A stretch of 64,000 nt of DNA from positions 62,001-126,000 of the forward strand of contig NZ_OCNE01000014.1 of the NCBI RefSeq assembly GCF_900230195.1. Reading direction: 5' to 3'. The translations under genes were made by a program, and so were the position numbers. Position 1 is the stretch's first letter; each line of letters opens with the position of its first letter. A model generated the notes under the pieces. The model worked only from the letters and a program-made list of their open reading frames with translations. It did not search any database and was not told the DNA's origin. Below are positions 1 through 8,592 of this stretch, one piece after another. Source of the DNA: Streptomyces zhaozhouensis (GTDB lineage: Bacteria; Actinomycetota; Actinomycetes; Streptomycetales; Streptomycetaceae).

Positions 1-1
1 G

Positions 2-1003
2 GTGGAGCCGGACGCCAGCCGGCGGGAGCGGCTGGCGGAGGCGGCGGCGCGGCGGCGGGCGGCCGTGCTGCACACCCGGGGGCCGGGGGCGACCTCGGAC
101 GGGCACCGGGTGCCGCTGCTGGCGAACGTCGGCGGCCCGGCCGACGTGCCGGCGGCCGTGGCGGCGGGGGCCGAGGGGGTGGGGCTCTTCCGCACGGAGC
201 TGCTCTTCCTCTCCGGCGGGGACCGGCCTCCGGAGGTGGCGGAGCAGGCGCGGGTCTACCGGGAGGTGCTCTCGGCCTTTCCCGGGGGGCGGGTGGTGGT
301 ACGGGTGCTGGACGCGGGGGCGGACAAGCCGCTGGCCTTTCTCGCCTCGGGGGCGACGGAGCCCAACCCGGCGCTCGGCGTGCGGGGGCTGCGGGCGCTG
401 CTGGCCCACCCCGGGGTGCTGGCCGGCCAACTGGCGGCACTCGGCGAGGCGGTGGCCGGGCTGCCGGTGCATCTGGAGGTGATGGCGCCGATGGTGGCCG
501 ACCGGGCGGACGCCAAGGCGTTCGCCGAGGCGTGCCGGGCGGCGGGGCTGGCGGCGTCGCCGGGGGCGATGGTGGAGGTGCCCGCGGCGGCGCTGCGGGC
601 GCGGTCGCTGTTGCGGGAGGTGGAGTTCCTCTCCGTGGGGACCAACGATCTCGCCCAGTACGCGTTCGCCGCCGACCGGCAGGTGGGGGCGGTCTCCCGC
701 TGGCAGGACCCGTGGCAGCCGGCGCTGCTGGACCTGGTGGCGCTGGCGGCACGGGCCGCCGGGGACGAGGGCAAGGGGTGCGGGGTGTGCGGGGAGGCGG
801 CGGCCGATCCGCTGCTCGCCTGCGTGCTCACCGGGCTGGGGGTGACCAGCCTGTCGATGGGGGCCGGGGCGATCCCGGGGGTGCGGGCGACGCTGGCCCG
901 GCACACGCTGGCGCAGTGCCGCCGGGCGGCCGAGGCGGCGCGCGCCGCCGAGGGGGCGGAGGGCGCGCGGGCGGCGGCGCACGGAGTGCTCTCCGGGAAG
1001 TGA
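2..1003 (+). CDS. ptsI: PTS enzyme I (PEP-protein phosphotransferase), C-terminal part
   Basis: Enzyme I takes phosphate from phosphoenolpyruvate and passes it to HPr, energising PTS sugar uptake and, here, the PTS-dependent dihydroxyacetone kinase at 42.7-44.7 kb. The visible 333 residues are the TIM-barrel PEP-binding half: GVGLFRTELLFL near the start, the RVLDAGADKPLAF strand with NPALGVRGLR, then EFLSVGTNDLAQYAFAADR, and the CGVCGEAAADP segment carrying the active-site Cys. The upstream phosphohistidine half lies outside the window, so the first GTG is only the edge of an open frame. The C-terminus is Ala-rich. A strong hairpin follows the stop. The family call is secure. In Streptomyces there is usually a single ptsI serving all PTS branches. 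Confidence 0.93.
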   Translation: MEPDASRRERLAEAAARRRAAVLHTRGPGATSDGHRVPLLANVGGPADVPAAVAAGAEGVGLFRTELLFLSGGDRPPEVAEQARVYREVLSAFPGGRVVVRVLDAGADKPLAFLASGATEPNPALGVRGLRALLAHPGVLAGQLAALGEAVAGLPVHLEVMAPMVADRADAKAFAEACRAAGLAASPGAMVEVPAAALRARSLLREVEFLSVGTNDLAQYAFAADRQVGAVSRWQDPWQPALLDLVALAARAAGDEGKGCGVCGEAAADPLLACVLTGLGVTSLSMGAGAIPGVRATLARHTLAQCRRAAEAARAAEGAEGARAAAHGVLSGK

Positions 1004-1045
1004 GCCCCCTCGGGGCGCGGGCTCACTCCCGACCGCCCGCCGGGG

Positions 1046-1074
1046 CCGGGCCCGCGCGGCCGACGCGGGCCCGG
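1046..1074. terminator. bidirectional hairpin terminator
   Basis: A perfect 11-bp GC stem (1046-1056 with 1064-1074) and a 7-nt loop lie between the stop of ptsI (1003) and the stop of the leftward gene ending at 1081. There is no T-tract, which is common for Streptomyces terminators. The position suits termination from both sides. Confidence 0.65.
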
Positions 1075-1080
1075 GGCACG

Positions 1081-1797
1081 TCACCCGGGCGGGGCCGGCT
1101 CCGCCGGCCCGGGGCAGTCACCGGTCGGCGGCCTCGGGGAGGCGCGGTAGTCGACGTCGGGCTCGGGCGGCAGCGGCTCACCCGAGGTGGGGTCGGTGCA
1201 GTAGGCGGCGAAGACCTGGGCCTCGCTCAGCGGCACCAGCCGCCCGGCCGTCAGCCTCCAGCCCCGGACCGACTGGCGCGGCGGCTCCTCGGCCGTCCGC
1301 AGCACCAGCCCGCCGGAGGCGCCGCTGACCAGCCCGGCCGCCAGCACCGCGCAGAAGACGGCGGCCTCCTCCTCCCCGAACGCCCGGCCGCCGCCCGAGG
1401 CGGCCGGCCGCAGGCCGAGGCTGGCGCTGAGCGTGGTGTCGGGCAGCAGCACGCTGCACACCAGGTGGTGCTCGCCGGGGCCGGCCCGCTCCCACAGCCA
1501 GCGCAGCAGGCCGGCGGCCCTGGCGAAGGCGCAGCGCCGCTGCGGGGCGCCGCAGCGCGGGCAGCGCCCCGCCTCGGCCAGCAGGCGGGTGCCCCGGGCC
1601 CAGACGTACCGCGGATGGTCGGCCGGGGTCGGCGGCCCCTCCTCCGGCCGGGCGCCCGGCGGCCGGGACGGCCAGGGGCGGCGCCGCGCCGCCCGCCGGC
1701 CTCCGGCCGGCCGTCGCCGCCCGGGACGCGGGCGGCGGTCCCGCGACCGCTCCGCCCCGAAGTCCCCCGCGTCCGCGAATCCCTCGAACCACCCCAT
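1081..1797 (-). CDS. conserved hypothetical protein, possible zinc knuckle
   Basis: This is a 238-residue soluble protein whose family I do not recognise. It opens MGWFEGF, has an Arg/Pro-rich stretch over about residues 20-60, then a conserved-looking block with CPRCGAPQRRC around residue 80 (a Cys-x2-Cys pair plus a third Cys, a possible single zinc site), HHLVCSVLLPD, and a C-terminal segment with FAAYCTDPTSGEPLPPEPDVDYR. I chose the ATG at 1797 because GAGGTGG lies just upstream; the frame could open further at 1833 but would then overlap the stop of the gene upstream. It sits 32 bp downstream of acetoacetyl-CoA synthetase on the same strand and may be co-transcribed. No function is proposed. 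Confidence 0.7.
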   Translation of the reverse strand: MGWFEGFADAGDFGAERSRDRRPRPGRRRPAGGRRAARRRPWPSRPPGARPEEGPPTPADHPRYVWARGTRLLAEAGRCPRCGAPQRRCAFARAAGLLRWLWERAGPGEHHLVCSVLLPDTTLSASLGLRPAASGGGRAFGEEEAAVFCAVLAAGLVSGASGGLVLRTAEEPPRQSVRGWRLTAGRLVPLSEAQVFAAYCTDPTSGEPLPPEPDVDYRASPRPPTGDCPGPAEPAPPG

Positions 1798-1829
1798 GAC
1801 GTCCACCTCACGGTCGAACCAGCAACTGG

Positions 1830-3851
1830 TCACTCACCGTAGCGGTCGTCACTGACAGTCGCCCTCTCGTGGGCGAGGCGGGCGAAGAAACGGAGCAGCT
1901 CCGGGTCGTCCACAGCGCCCAGGTTGGCGGCCCGTTCCAGCGCGACGCCCTGGAAGAGCCGCTTGACCGGCACCTCCAGGCGCTTGCCCGTACGGGTGTG
2001 CGGCACACCCGGGATCTCCACGATCTCGTCCGGGAGATGGCGCGGCGAGAGCCGCGCGCGGATCGTGGCGGCGATCCGGTCGCGCAGCGCCGCGTCGAGC
2101 ACCGCGCCCTCGGCGAGCGCCACGAACAGCGGCATCCAGTAGCCGCCGTCCGGCCGTTCCACGCCGATGACCAGCGACTCGGCGACCTCGGGCAGCAGCT
2201 CCACCGCCTCGTAGATGTCGGCGGAACCCATCCGCACGCCCTGCCGGTTGAGCGTGGAGTCGGAACGGCCGTGGATGACCACCCCGCCCCGCGAGGTGTG
2301 GGTGATCCAGTCGCCGTGGCGCCAGACGCCCGGATAGGTCTCGAAGTAGCTCTCCCGGTAGCGCGCGCCGTCGGGGTCGTTCCAGAAGCCCACCGGCATC
2401 GACGGCATCGGGGTGCCGACCACCAGCTCCCCCACCTCGTCGATCAGCGGGGTGCCGTGCGGGTCCCAGGCCGCCAGGTCGGTGCCGAGGCAGGGCGCCT
2501 GGAGCTCCCCGACGTACACCGGCAACGTCGGCACGCCGCCGGCGAAGCAGCTGCACACGTCGGTGCCGCCGCTGACCGACGCGATCCACAGGTCGGCCCC
2601 GGCCTCCTCGTGCAGCCAGCGGAACCCGTCAGGAGGCAGCGGCGAACCGGTGGTGGCGACGCAGCGGGTCGCCGACAGGTCCAGGTCGCGGGCCGGGTGG
2701 ACGTCCTTCTTGGCGCAGGCCGTGATGTAGGCCGCCGAGGTGCCGAAGACCGTGGCCCGGACGCGTGCGGCGACCCGCCACTGCACGTCGGCCGTCGGCT
2801 GTGCGGGGGCGCCGTCGTGGAGCACCGCCGTGGTGCCGGTCAGCAGGCTGGAGGCGAGGAAGTTCCACATCATCCAGCCGGTCGAGGTGTACCAGAACAG
2901 CCGGTCGCCGGGCCCGAGGTCGAGGTGGAGCCCCAGCTGCTTGAGGTGCTCCAGCAGGATGCCGCCCTGGGACTGGACGATCGCCTTCGGCAGCCCGGTG
3001 GTGCCCGAGGAGTACAGCACCCACAGCGGATGGTCGAACGGCACCTGCTCGAAGACCGGCTCCACCTCGCCCGCGGTCACCTCGTCCCAGCTCAGCGCCG
3101 ACTCCGGCGGCGCCTCGCCGAGCAGCGGCACATGGACGACGGCGCGCAGCGAGGGCAGCCCGGCGCGCAGCTCCGCCACGGTCTCGGCGCGCCGGTGCTC
3201 CCGACCGCCGAAGCGGTAGCCGTCCACCGCGAACAGCACGACGGGCTCGACCTGTTGGAAGCGGTCCAGCACGCTGCGCGCCGCGAAGTCCGGGGCGCAG
3301 GAGGTCCAGACCGCGCCGACCGCCGCGCTGGCCAGCAGCGCCACCACGGCCTCGGGGACGTTGGGCAGATAGCCGCAGACCCGGTCGCCGGGGCGCACGC
3401 CCAGCTCGCGCAGCGAGGCGGCGAGCGCCCCCACGGCGTGCCGCAACTCCCGCCAGCCGACCGCGCGCTCGGTCAGCTCCTCGTCCAGGGCCAGCAGCGC
3501 GGGGGGCGCGTCGTCCCCCGCGTCCGCCGGGCCGCGCAGCGCGTGCTCCGCGTAGTTGAGCGTGGCGCCGGGGAACCAGCGGGCGCCGGGCATCCTCGGG
3601 TCCTGGAGCACCGCCGTCGGCTCGGTGGCGAACCGCACGTCGAAGAAGCCGGCGACGGCGCGCCAGAACGCCTCCAGGTCGGTGACCGACCAGCGGTGCA
3701 GCGCGGCGTAGTCGGCCTCGGGGGCGCCGGTCGGCGCCGGGGCGCCGTGGTCCGCGGCGGCCCGGGCGTGGAAGCGGGTGATCCGGGCGGCCGCCACCCG
3801 TTCGGGGCGGGGGCGCCACAGGGGCTCGGCGGTGCGGTCTTCGGTGGTCAT
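1830..3851 (-). CDS. acsA: acetoacetate-CoA ligase (acetoacetyl-CoA synthetase)
   Basis: This cytosolic enzyme of the ANL superfamily activates acetoacetate to acetoacetyl-CoA using ATP, feeding ketone or polyhydroxybutyrate-type intermediates into central metabolism. The 673-residue protein has the family order: an N-terminal ACAS-type cap with FWRAVAGFFDV and PGARWFPGATLNYAEH, the P-loop-like YSSGTTGLPKA near residue 277, the aromatic FWYTSTGWMMWNFL typical of acetoacetyl- and acetyl-CoA synthetases, GGTDVCSCFAGG, the adenylate motif YFETYPGVWRHGDW, and the C-terminal HTRTGKRLEVPVKR whose Lys (near residue 620) completes adenylation. The length is as expected (about 650-680). The start at 3851 is preceded by GGAG at suitable spacing; an upstream GTG (3875) is possible. 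It is divergent from the VanX-like gene. Confidence 0.9.
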   Translation of the reverse strand: MTTEDRTAEPLWRPRPERVAAARITRFHARAAADHGAPAPTGAPEADYAALHRWSVTDLEAFWRAVAGFFDVRFATEPTAVLQDPRMPGARWFPGATLNYAEHALRGPADAGDDAPPALLALDEELTERAVGWRELRHAVGALAASLRELGVRPGDRVCGYLPNVPEAVVALLASAAVGAVWTSCAPDFAARSVLDRFQQVEPVVLFAVDGYRFGGREHRRAETVAELRAGLPSLRAVVHVPLLGEAPPESALSWDEVTAGEVEPVFEQVPFDHPLWVLYSSGTTGLPKAIVQSQGGILLEHLKQLGLHLDLGPGDRLFWYTSTGWMMWNFLASSLLTGTTAVLHDGAPAQPTADVQWRVAARVRATVFGTSAAYITACAKKDVHPARDLDLSATRCVATTGSPLPPDGFRWLHEEAGADLWIASVSGGTDVCSCFAGGVPTLPVYVGELQAPCLGTDLAAWDPHGTPLIDEVGELVVGTPMPSMPVGFWNDPDGARYRESYFETYPGVWRHGDWITHTSRGGVVIHGRSDSTLNRQGVRMGSADIYEAVELLPEVAESLVIGVERPDGGYWMPLFVALAEGAVLDAALRDRIAATIRARLSPRHLPDEIVEIPGVPHTRTGKRLEVPVKRLFQGVALERAANLGAVDDPELLRFFARLAHERATVSDDRYGE

Positions 3852-3998
3852 GGGCGGCTCCGTGGGCGACGACACTGGCGCTGGGCTACCGGGACGATCT
3901 CAGCTCGCCCCGGTCGGCACCAGTGTGGCGGCACCCGAACGGCCGGCCAACGCCCGCACCGGCTTTCGGGTCGGACGGCGCCCTGGTACTGCTGGAGA

Positions 3999-4730
3999 AT
4001 GCGCTTGCTTCGCGTGGTGACCGCCGTGCTGGCGGTGGGGGCGCTGGCCGCCCTGGCCGGCGTGCTCGCTCCGGCGCGCGCGCCGGAGCGGTCGGATCGC
4101 GCGCCGGCGGGCTTCGTCGCGCTGCGCGACGTGGCGCCCGGGATCGAGCAGGACATCCGGTACGCCGGGGACCGCAACTTCGTGGGTGAGCCGATCGACG
4201 GCTACGAGGAGGCCGAGTGCCTGCTGGCCGAGGAGACGGCGCGCGCCCTGGAGCGGGTGCGGCGGGACCTGGCGCGGGAGGACGGCTCGGGACTGCGGGT
4301 CTTCGACTGCTACCGGCCGCAGCGCGCGGTCGACCACTTCCTGCGGTGGGCCGACGACCCGTCGGCGACCGAGCGGCGCGCGGAGTTCTACCCGCGGGTC
4401 CCCAAGGAGCGGCTCTTCGACGAGGGTTACCTGGCCGAGCACTCCGGCCACAGCCGGGGCGGCACCGTCGACCTGACGCTGCTGGACCCGGAGGGCCGCG
4501 AGGTGGACATGGGCACCGGATTCGACTTCTTCGACCCGGCCTCGCACCCCGGCTCCCCCGAGCCGGACGAGGGCCCCCGGCGCGCGCGGGAACGGCTGCG
4601 GGAGGCGATGGCGGCGCACGGGTTCTCGCCGATCGACACGGAGTGGTGGCACTTCAGCCACGACGGGGAACCGTATGCCGACCGGCGCTTCGACTTCCCC
4701 GTCAGCCGGGAGGAGTTGCGGACCGGGTGA
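3999..4730 (+). CDS. vanX: secreted D-Ala-D-Ala dipeptidase, VanX/DdpX-like
   Basis: This is an exported zinc dipeptidase of peptidase family M15D that cleaves D-alanyl-D-alanine. The 243 residues begin with a signal peptide or N-terminal anchor (MRLLRVVTAVLAVGALAALAG). The catalytic domain has DIRYAGDRNFVGEPIDGY, the YRPQRAVDHF segment, the zinc motif SGHSRGGTVDLTL (ligands H151 and D158) and TEWWHF with catalytic E215 and ligand H218. All four key residues are intact. The ATG has GGAG only 2 nt upstream, so either initiation is tightly spaced or the transcript is short-leadered. There are no vanHA or vanRS genes alongside. A stand-alone secreted copy is more likely to scavenge peptidoglycan dipeptides than to confer glycopeptide resistance; that is inference. 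Confidence 0.88.
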   Translation: MRLLRVVTAVLAVGALAALAGVLAPARAPERSDRAPAGFVALRDVAPGIEQDIRYAGDRNFVGEPIDGYEEAECLLAEETARALERVRRDLAREDGSGLRVFDCYRPQRAVDHFLRWADDPSATERRAEFYPRVPKERLFDEGYLAEHSGHSRGGTVDLTLLDPEGREVDMGTGFDFFDPASHPGSPEPDEGPRRARERLREAMAAHGFSPIDTEWWHFSHDGEPYADRRFDFPVSREELRTG

Positions 4731-4937
4731 CGGCCCCGCCGGCGCGCGTCCGTCCGCCACCGCCCGAAAACGGTGACGGCGGCGTCCCGGAGCCACCCCC
4801 GTCGGTCCCGGAACCCGCCGTCCCTGTATCTGGACGCCACTTTCGCGACCTTGGTTCGCCCGTTCCCCGGCTTTGTCACCTGTTCGCGACAATCAGTGGC
4901 CGAGGGCGGGGCAAAACGGACCGGAAGCGCTCCCGGG

Positions 4938-4977
4938 ACCGGTTCCGGGGCCGGTCCGGGGCGGTTCCGGGGCCGGT
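4938..4977. repeat. 15-bp direct repeat in convergent spacer
   Basis: GGTTCCGGGGCCGGT occurs exactly twice (4941-4955 and 4963-4977), with period 22. Each copy can fold through CCGG/CCGG arms with its flanks, so the block may also act as a terminator for the convergent vanX and roadblock genes. The rest of the 4731-5012 spacer shows no gene. Confidence 0.5.
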
Positions 4978-5012
4978 TCTCGCCGGCCGCGGGGGTCGAC
5001 CCGGCGGCGGCT

Positions 5013-5450
5013 TCAGGGGCGGCGCGGCGGGATCGCGACCAGCGGCCCGAGACGCTTGACCAACAGGGCCATCTCGTAGGCGACCTGACCGACCTCCGCC
5101 TCCGGGTCCGTCAGCACGGCCAGGGCGCTGCCCGATCCGGCCGCCGTCACCAGCAGGAACGCCTCGTCCAGCTCGACCAGCGTCTGCCGGGCCGTCCCGG
5201 TGTCGAAGTGCTGGCCGACGCCACGCGCCAGGCTGTGGAACCCGGAGGCGACGGCGGCCAGTTGCTCGCTGTCCTCCCGGCCCAGGGCGCTGGAGGCGCC
5301 GCGCGCCAGGCCGTCGGCGGCCAGCAGCAGCGCGTGGCGGATGCCGGGCACCCGTGCCACCAGTTCGTCCAGCAACGGGTCGAGGGACTCGGCCGCCGGC
5401 TGGCCCTTCCGCTCGGCGGGGCCGGGGGTCGTGGGCTCGGGTACGGTCAT
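5013..5450 (-). CDS. cvnB: roadblock/LC7 domain protein, conservon CvnB-like
   Basis: This small cytoplasmic roadblock-fold protein corresponds to the second gene of Streptomyces conservons, where it pairs with a membrane sensor kinase, a DUF742 protein and a small GTPase. The 145 residues show a short disordered head, then LDPLLDELVARVPGIRHALLLAADGLARGAS, a helix with EQLAAVASGFHSLARGVGQHF, and the second strand set TLVELDEAFLLVTAAGSGSALAVLTDPEAEVGQVAYEM (quoted here as one continuous roadblock half). The start has AGGAC upstream. It lies 88 bp downstream of the kinase on the same strand. The usual DUF742 and GTPase genes are absent: the next gene downstream (vanX) is on the other strand, so this is a two-gene conservon. 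Confidence 0.85.
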   Translation of the reverse strand: MTVPEPTTPGPAERKGQPAAESLDPLLDELVARVPGIRHALLLAADGLARGASSALGREDSEQLAAVASGFHSLARGVGQHFDTGTARQTLVELDEAFLLVTAAGSGSALAVLTDPEAEVGQVAYEMALLVKRLGPLVAIPPRRP

Positions 5451-5464
5451 GCGTCCTGTCCTTC

Positions 5465-5503
5465 GGTCTGACGTCTCTTCGGTCGGTCTGACGTCTCTTC
5501 GGT
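5465..5503. repeat. tandem 20-bp duplication between cvn genes
   Basis: A 19-bp word starting GGTCTGACGTCTCTTCGG occurs at 5465-5483 and again at 5485-5503 (period 20, one mismatch over the full unit). Each copy holds a GACGTC palindrome. It lies between the stop of the kinase and the start of the roadblock gene, so it could affect coupling or a local promoter. Confidence 0.7.
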
Positions 5504-5538
5504 TGCCGCGGGTCTCCGGGACGGCGTGCGACGGCCCC

Positions 5539-7941
5539 TCAGGGGGCGGCGGGCGGCGGCTCGTCCGCCCCCTCGGACTCGGTCTGCTCCCGGCCGCGCC
5601 GCCAGCCGCGTTGCAGGGCCGCCAGCCTGCTGCGCAGCTCCTCCGCGTCCACCTCGGGCGCGGCCTCCGGGTCGGGGTGGCCGCCCGGCTCGCCGGTGGC
5701 GCGCGCCGGGGCCTCGGGCGCGGGCGCCCTGCGGCGCACGCGGCGCGGCAGTCCGGCGCCCGTCACCCCCTCGCGCGCCGGGCGCTCGGGCTCGGACGCG
5801 CCGGCGCCCGCGCCGCCCCGTTCGGGTGGCGGGGGCACCGGCCGGCCGTGGTCGGCGACGAGCACGGGCGCCGCGTGGCGCCGGCCGCCCGCCGCCGGGC
5901 GGGCGGCGGGGTGTTCCGCGGCGTGCTCCTCGGTGCCGGCCGGGTGTCCGACGTCGCCCTCGGCGTCGACCGCGGCCTCCAACTCGACCGGCCCGTCCAC
6001 CGGTCCGTCCAGCAGCGCGGGCCGCCCCGGCGCCGAGGCGAGGCGCTCCCGCGTCGGCACTCCCTCGGGGGCCTCGGACAGCAGTTCACCGGGGATCAGG
6101 GTGACGGCGGTGGTGCCGCCGTAGGGCGATTCGCGCAGCGCGACCTTCACGTGGTGCCGCTCGGCCAGCCTGGCCACCACGAACAGCCCGATCCTGTCGG
6201 TGTCGGAGAGCTGGAACTCGGTGATCTCCGACAGCCGCCGGTTGGCCTCGCGCAGCGCCTCCGGCGTCATGCCCAGGCCCCGGTCGTGGATCTCCAGGGT
6301 CACGCCGTGCGGAACGCGCTCGCCCGAGACCTGGACGGCGGTGTGCGGGGGCGAGAACACCGTGGCGTTCTCCAGGAGTTCGGCCATCAACTGCACCAGG
6401 TCGGCGACGGCGCCGCCGGCGACCACCAGCGGGGGGAGGCGGCGGATCTCGACGCGTTCGAAGTCCTCGATCTCGTCGACCGCGGCCCGCACCAGCTCGC
6501 TCAGGTGCTCCGGCTTGCGCCACTGCCGGGCCGGGGCCGCGCCGGAGAGGATCACCAGGCCCTCCGCGTTCCGCCGCATCCGGGTGCTGAGGTGGTCCAG
6601 GCGGACCAGGTCCACCCGGGCCTCGCTGTCCTGGCTGCGCTGCTCCATCGTCTCCAGCAGCTGGAGCTGACGGTGCAGCAGCACCTGGTTGCGGCGGGCC
6701 AGGTTGACGAAGACCTCGGAGACGCCGCGCCGGGTGTAGGAACGTTCGACGGCCGCCGAAGTGGCCTCGCGTTGCAGGGTGTTGAGCGAGCGTCCGATGC
6801 GGCCTATCTCGTCGTCGCCGTACTCCAGGCGGGGCGCCTCGGTCTCCATGTCGACGTGCTCACCCGCCTCCAGGCGGCGGGTGACGCCGGGCAGCCGCAC
6901 CTCGGCGGCGTCCGTCGCCTCCCGGGCCAGATCCGTCAGGTCGCGGGTGAGGGAACGCGCCCCGCGCACCGCGATCCACGCCGCGCCCGCCACCAGCAGC
7001 AGGCCGAAGCCGCCGGCCAGCACGGCGCGGACGACCAGCGGGGTGTGGGAGGAGTCGAGCCGGTCGGCCAGCCGGCCGTCGGCCTCGGCCACCAGCGCGC
7101 CGGTGCCCTCCAGCACGTCGAAGGTGCTCTGCTCCCAGTGGCCCGGCAGCGGGGTGCCGAGGTCGCCCGCCAACTGCTGCTCGGCCTCGGCGAGGATGCG
7201 GGCCGTGCCGCTGTCCCAGAAGCCGTCGTGGTTCTGCCGGTCGTCCAGCGGGAGGTCGGGCACGGACTGGGCGTAGACCGCCTCGCGGGCGGCTATCAGG
7301 TCGGTGAGCGCGCGGCGCTCGGTCTCGCTGCTGCGGCCGGTGCCGAGCACGCCGGCGACCAGCGCGTCCTCCTGGGAGACGTACTCGCGGGCCTGGCGCA
7401 GTCCGGCGACCGCGCTCGCGTGGCGCTGGCCCGAGGCGTTCTCCGCCGGGGGCAGCGCGGCGCGGAAGCGCAGCGCCGCGGCGGTCAGGTCGCTGTAGGC
7501 GTCCAACGCGCCGGAGAGCGGGATGGTGTTGCTGTCGGTCTGGCCGCGCAGCCGGTCCAGCTCGCCCAACGTCCGCCGCAGCGTGGCGAGTCGGCTCTCC
7601 GCCGCGCCCGTCAGATGGCCCTCGGCGGCGTCGGTCGCCCGCCACAGGCGGCGCAGCGTGACCCCGGTCTCGGCCCGGGACGCGTCCAACGCGTCCAGGG
7701 CGTCGGCCCGCCGGGGGTCGGCGAGATAGACGACGGCGTCGCGCCGCTCCCGCTGGAGGGCGGCGATCAACTCGTCCGCGGGGGCGGCGAGCCGGTCGGC
7801 GGAGGAGGACGAGTCGGTGGCGTCGAGCGCCGCCGAGACGGTGAGCGCGGCGGTGAACGCCCAGACCAGCAGCAGGGAAAGGAGCGGCACCAACACCAGC
7901 GTCCAGACCCTGCGTGGGACCGTCTTGCCGCGAACGCGCAT
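5539..7941 (-). CDS. cvnA: NIT-domain sensor histidine kinase, conservon CvnA-like
   Basis: This is a membrane sensor kinase of the nitrate/nitrite-sensing-domain type that heads Streptomyces conservons. In about 800 residues I see TM1 (residues 11-36), an extracytoplasmic NIT-like helical domain (about 50-290), TM2 (about 300-322), a HAMP-like linker, an atypical dimerisation region with VNLARRNQVLLHRQLQLLE and RLDHLSTRMRRNAE (about 405-450), and an HATPase_c domain with ENATVFSPP and RGLGMTPEALREANRR. The last 170 residues are a disordered Pro/Arg/Glu tail. The start at 7941 is chosen because GGGGAGGGT immediately precedes it; a GTG at 7989 is also open. Only a roadblock partner follows, without the DUF742 or GTPase members. 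Confidence 0.85.
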   Translation of the reverse strand: MRVRGKTVPRRVWTLVLVPLLSLLLVWAFTAALTVSAALDATDSSSSADRLAAPADELIAALQRERRDAVVYLADPRRADALDALDASRAETGVTLRRLWRATDAAEGHLTGAAESRLATLRRTLGELDRLRGQTDSNTIPLSGALDAYSDLTAAALRFRAALPPAENASGQRHASAVAGLRQAREYVSQEDALVAGVLGTGRSSETERRALTDLIAAREAVYAQSVPDLPLDDRQNHDGFWDSGTARILAEAEQQLAGDLGTPLPGHWEQSTFDVLEGTGALVAEADGRLADRLDSSHTPLVVRAVLAGGFGLLLVAGAAWIAVRGARSLTRDLTDLAREATDAAEVRLPGVTRRLEAGEHVDMETEAPRLEYGDDEIGRIGRSLNTLQREATSAAVERSYTRRGVSEVFVNLARRNQVLLHRQLQLLETMEQRSQDSEARVDLVRLDHLSTRMRRNAEGLVILSGAAPARQWRKPEHLSELVRAAVDEIEDFERVEIRRLPPLVVAGGAVADLVQLMAELLENATVFSPPHTAVQVSGERVPHGVTLEIHDRGLGMTPEALREANRRLSEITEFQLSDTDRIGLFVVARLAERHHVKVALRESPYGGTTAVTLIPGELLSEAPEGVPTRERLASAPGRPALLDGPVDGPVELEAAVDAEGDVGHPAGTEEHAAEHPAARPAAGGRRHAAPVLVADHGRPVPPPPERGGAGAGASEPERPAREGVTGAGLPRRVRRRAPAPEAPARATGEPGGHPDPEAAPEVDAEELRSRLAALQRGWRRGREQTESEGADEPPPAAP

Positions 7942-8181
7942 ACCCTCCCCTTGCTGTGCCCGGCCGCTCCGCACGCGATGGGTGTCCACGAGTCAACGTG
8001 TCGACAGCGCGAGCCTACTACCGGTCAGGCCGGCGGACCCGCTCGGTGCGCACTCCGGTCATCATGGGGGTGACCCGGTGGGCGCCTCATCCTGGTCCGT
8101 GACCGGCGGGGGCGCAAGGCGTTCTACCATGGTCACCCGAGGACATATCCGCGCATCTCACCGTGCAGGGGGCCCAGCGGC

Positions 8182-8592
8182 GTGTATGCGAGACCCCGAC
8201 TTCCCGATCCCGTGCGCACCGCCGCCGTGCGCGCGGTGATCATCATCGCCCTGACGCTCTGCCAGCTCGTCGTGATGCTGCTGGCGTTGCTCGCCGGCTC
8301 CTGGCTGGTGCTGCCGATGGCCATATCGACGTTGCTCAGCGCCGTGGTGGCGACCTGGTCCGTGCTGGACATCTGGGTGACCTCGCAGTCCTGGCGGCAG
8401 CGCAACGGCGTGGTCTCCGTGCCGAGCAGCGTCGCGCGGGCCAACGCCAGGGCCCGGCGCGCCGAGCGCCGGGCCGCGAGGAAGGCGGCGCGCCGTCAGG
8501 GCAGGGGCGCCGCGCCGGCGTCCGGGGCGGGCGCCGAGGGGGCGGAGGGCGCCGAGGGGGCCGGCGACTGGGACGTGTTGGGCCTGCGGTAG
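8182..8592 (+). CDS. small two-helix membrane protein
   Basis: This 136-residue protein from a GTG start (GGGGG about 10 nt upstream) has two predicted membrane helices: VIIIALTLCQLVVMLLALLA, then a second span through PMAISTLLSAVVATWSVLDIW. A basic cytoplasmic segment rich in Arg/Ala follows (ANARARRAERRAARKAARR), then a low-complexity Gly/Ala/Glu tail with GAEGAEGAEGAG. I recognise no enzyme motif. It looks like the small membrane proteins commonly conserved in Streptomyces. Its last 97 bp overlap, antisense, the 3' end of the SMC-like gene at 8496-13130, and both proteins are low-complexity exactly in that overlap. Which stop evolved by extension cannot be told from one sequence. Confidence 0.7.
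   Translation: MYARPRLPDPVRTAAVRAVIIIALTLCQLVVMLLALLAGSWLVLPMAISTLLSAVVATWSVLDIWVTSQSWRQRNGVVSVPSSVARANARARRAERRAARKAARRQGRGAAPASGAGAEGAEGAEGAGDWDVLGLR

Noticed and set aside
3999-4730. Vancomycin resistance cluster
   Set aside because: Only a VanX-like gene is present, with no vanH, vanA, vanR or vanS beside it, and it carries a signal peptide.
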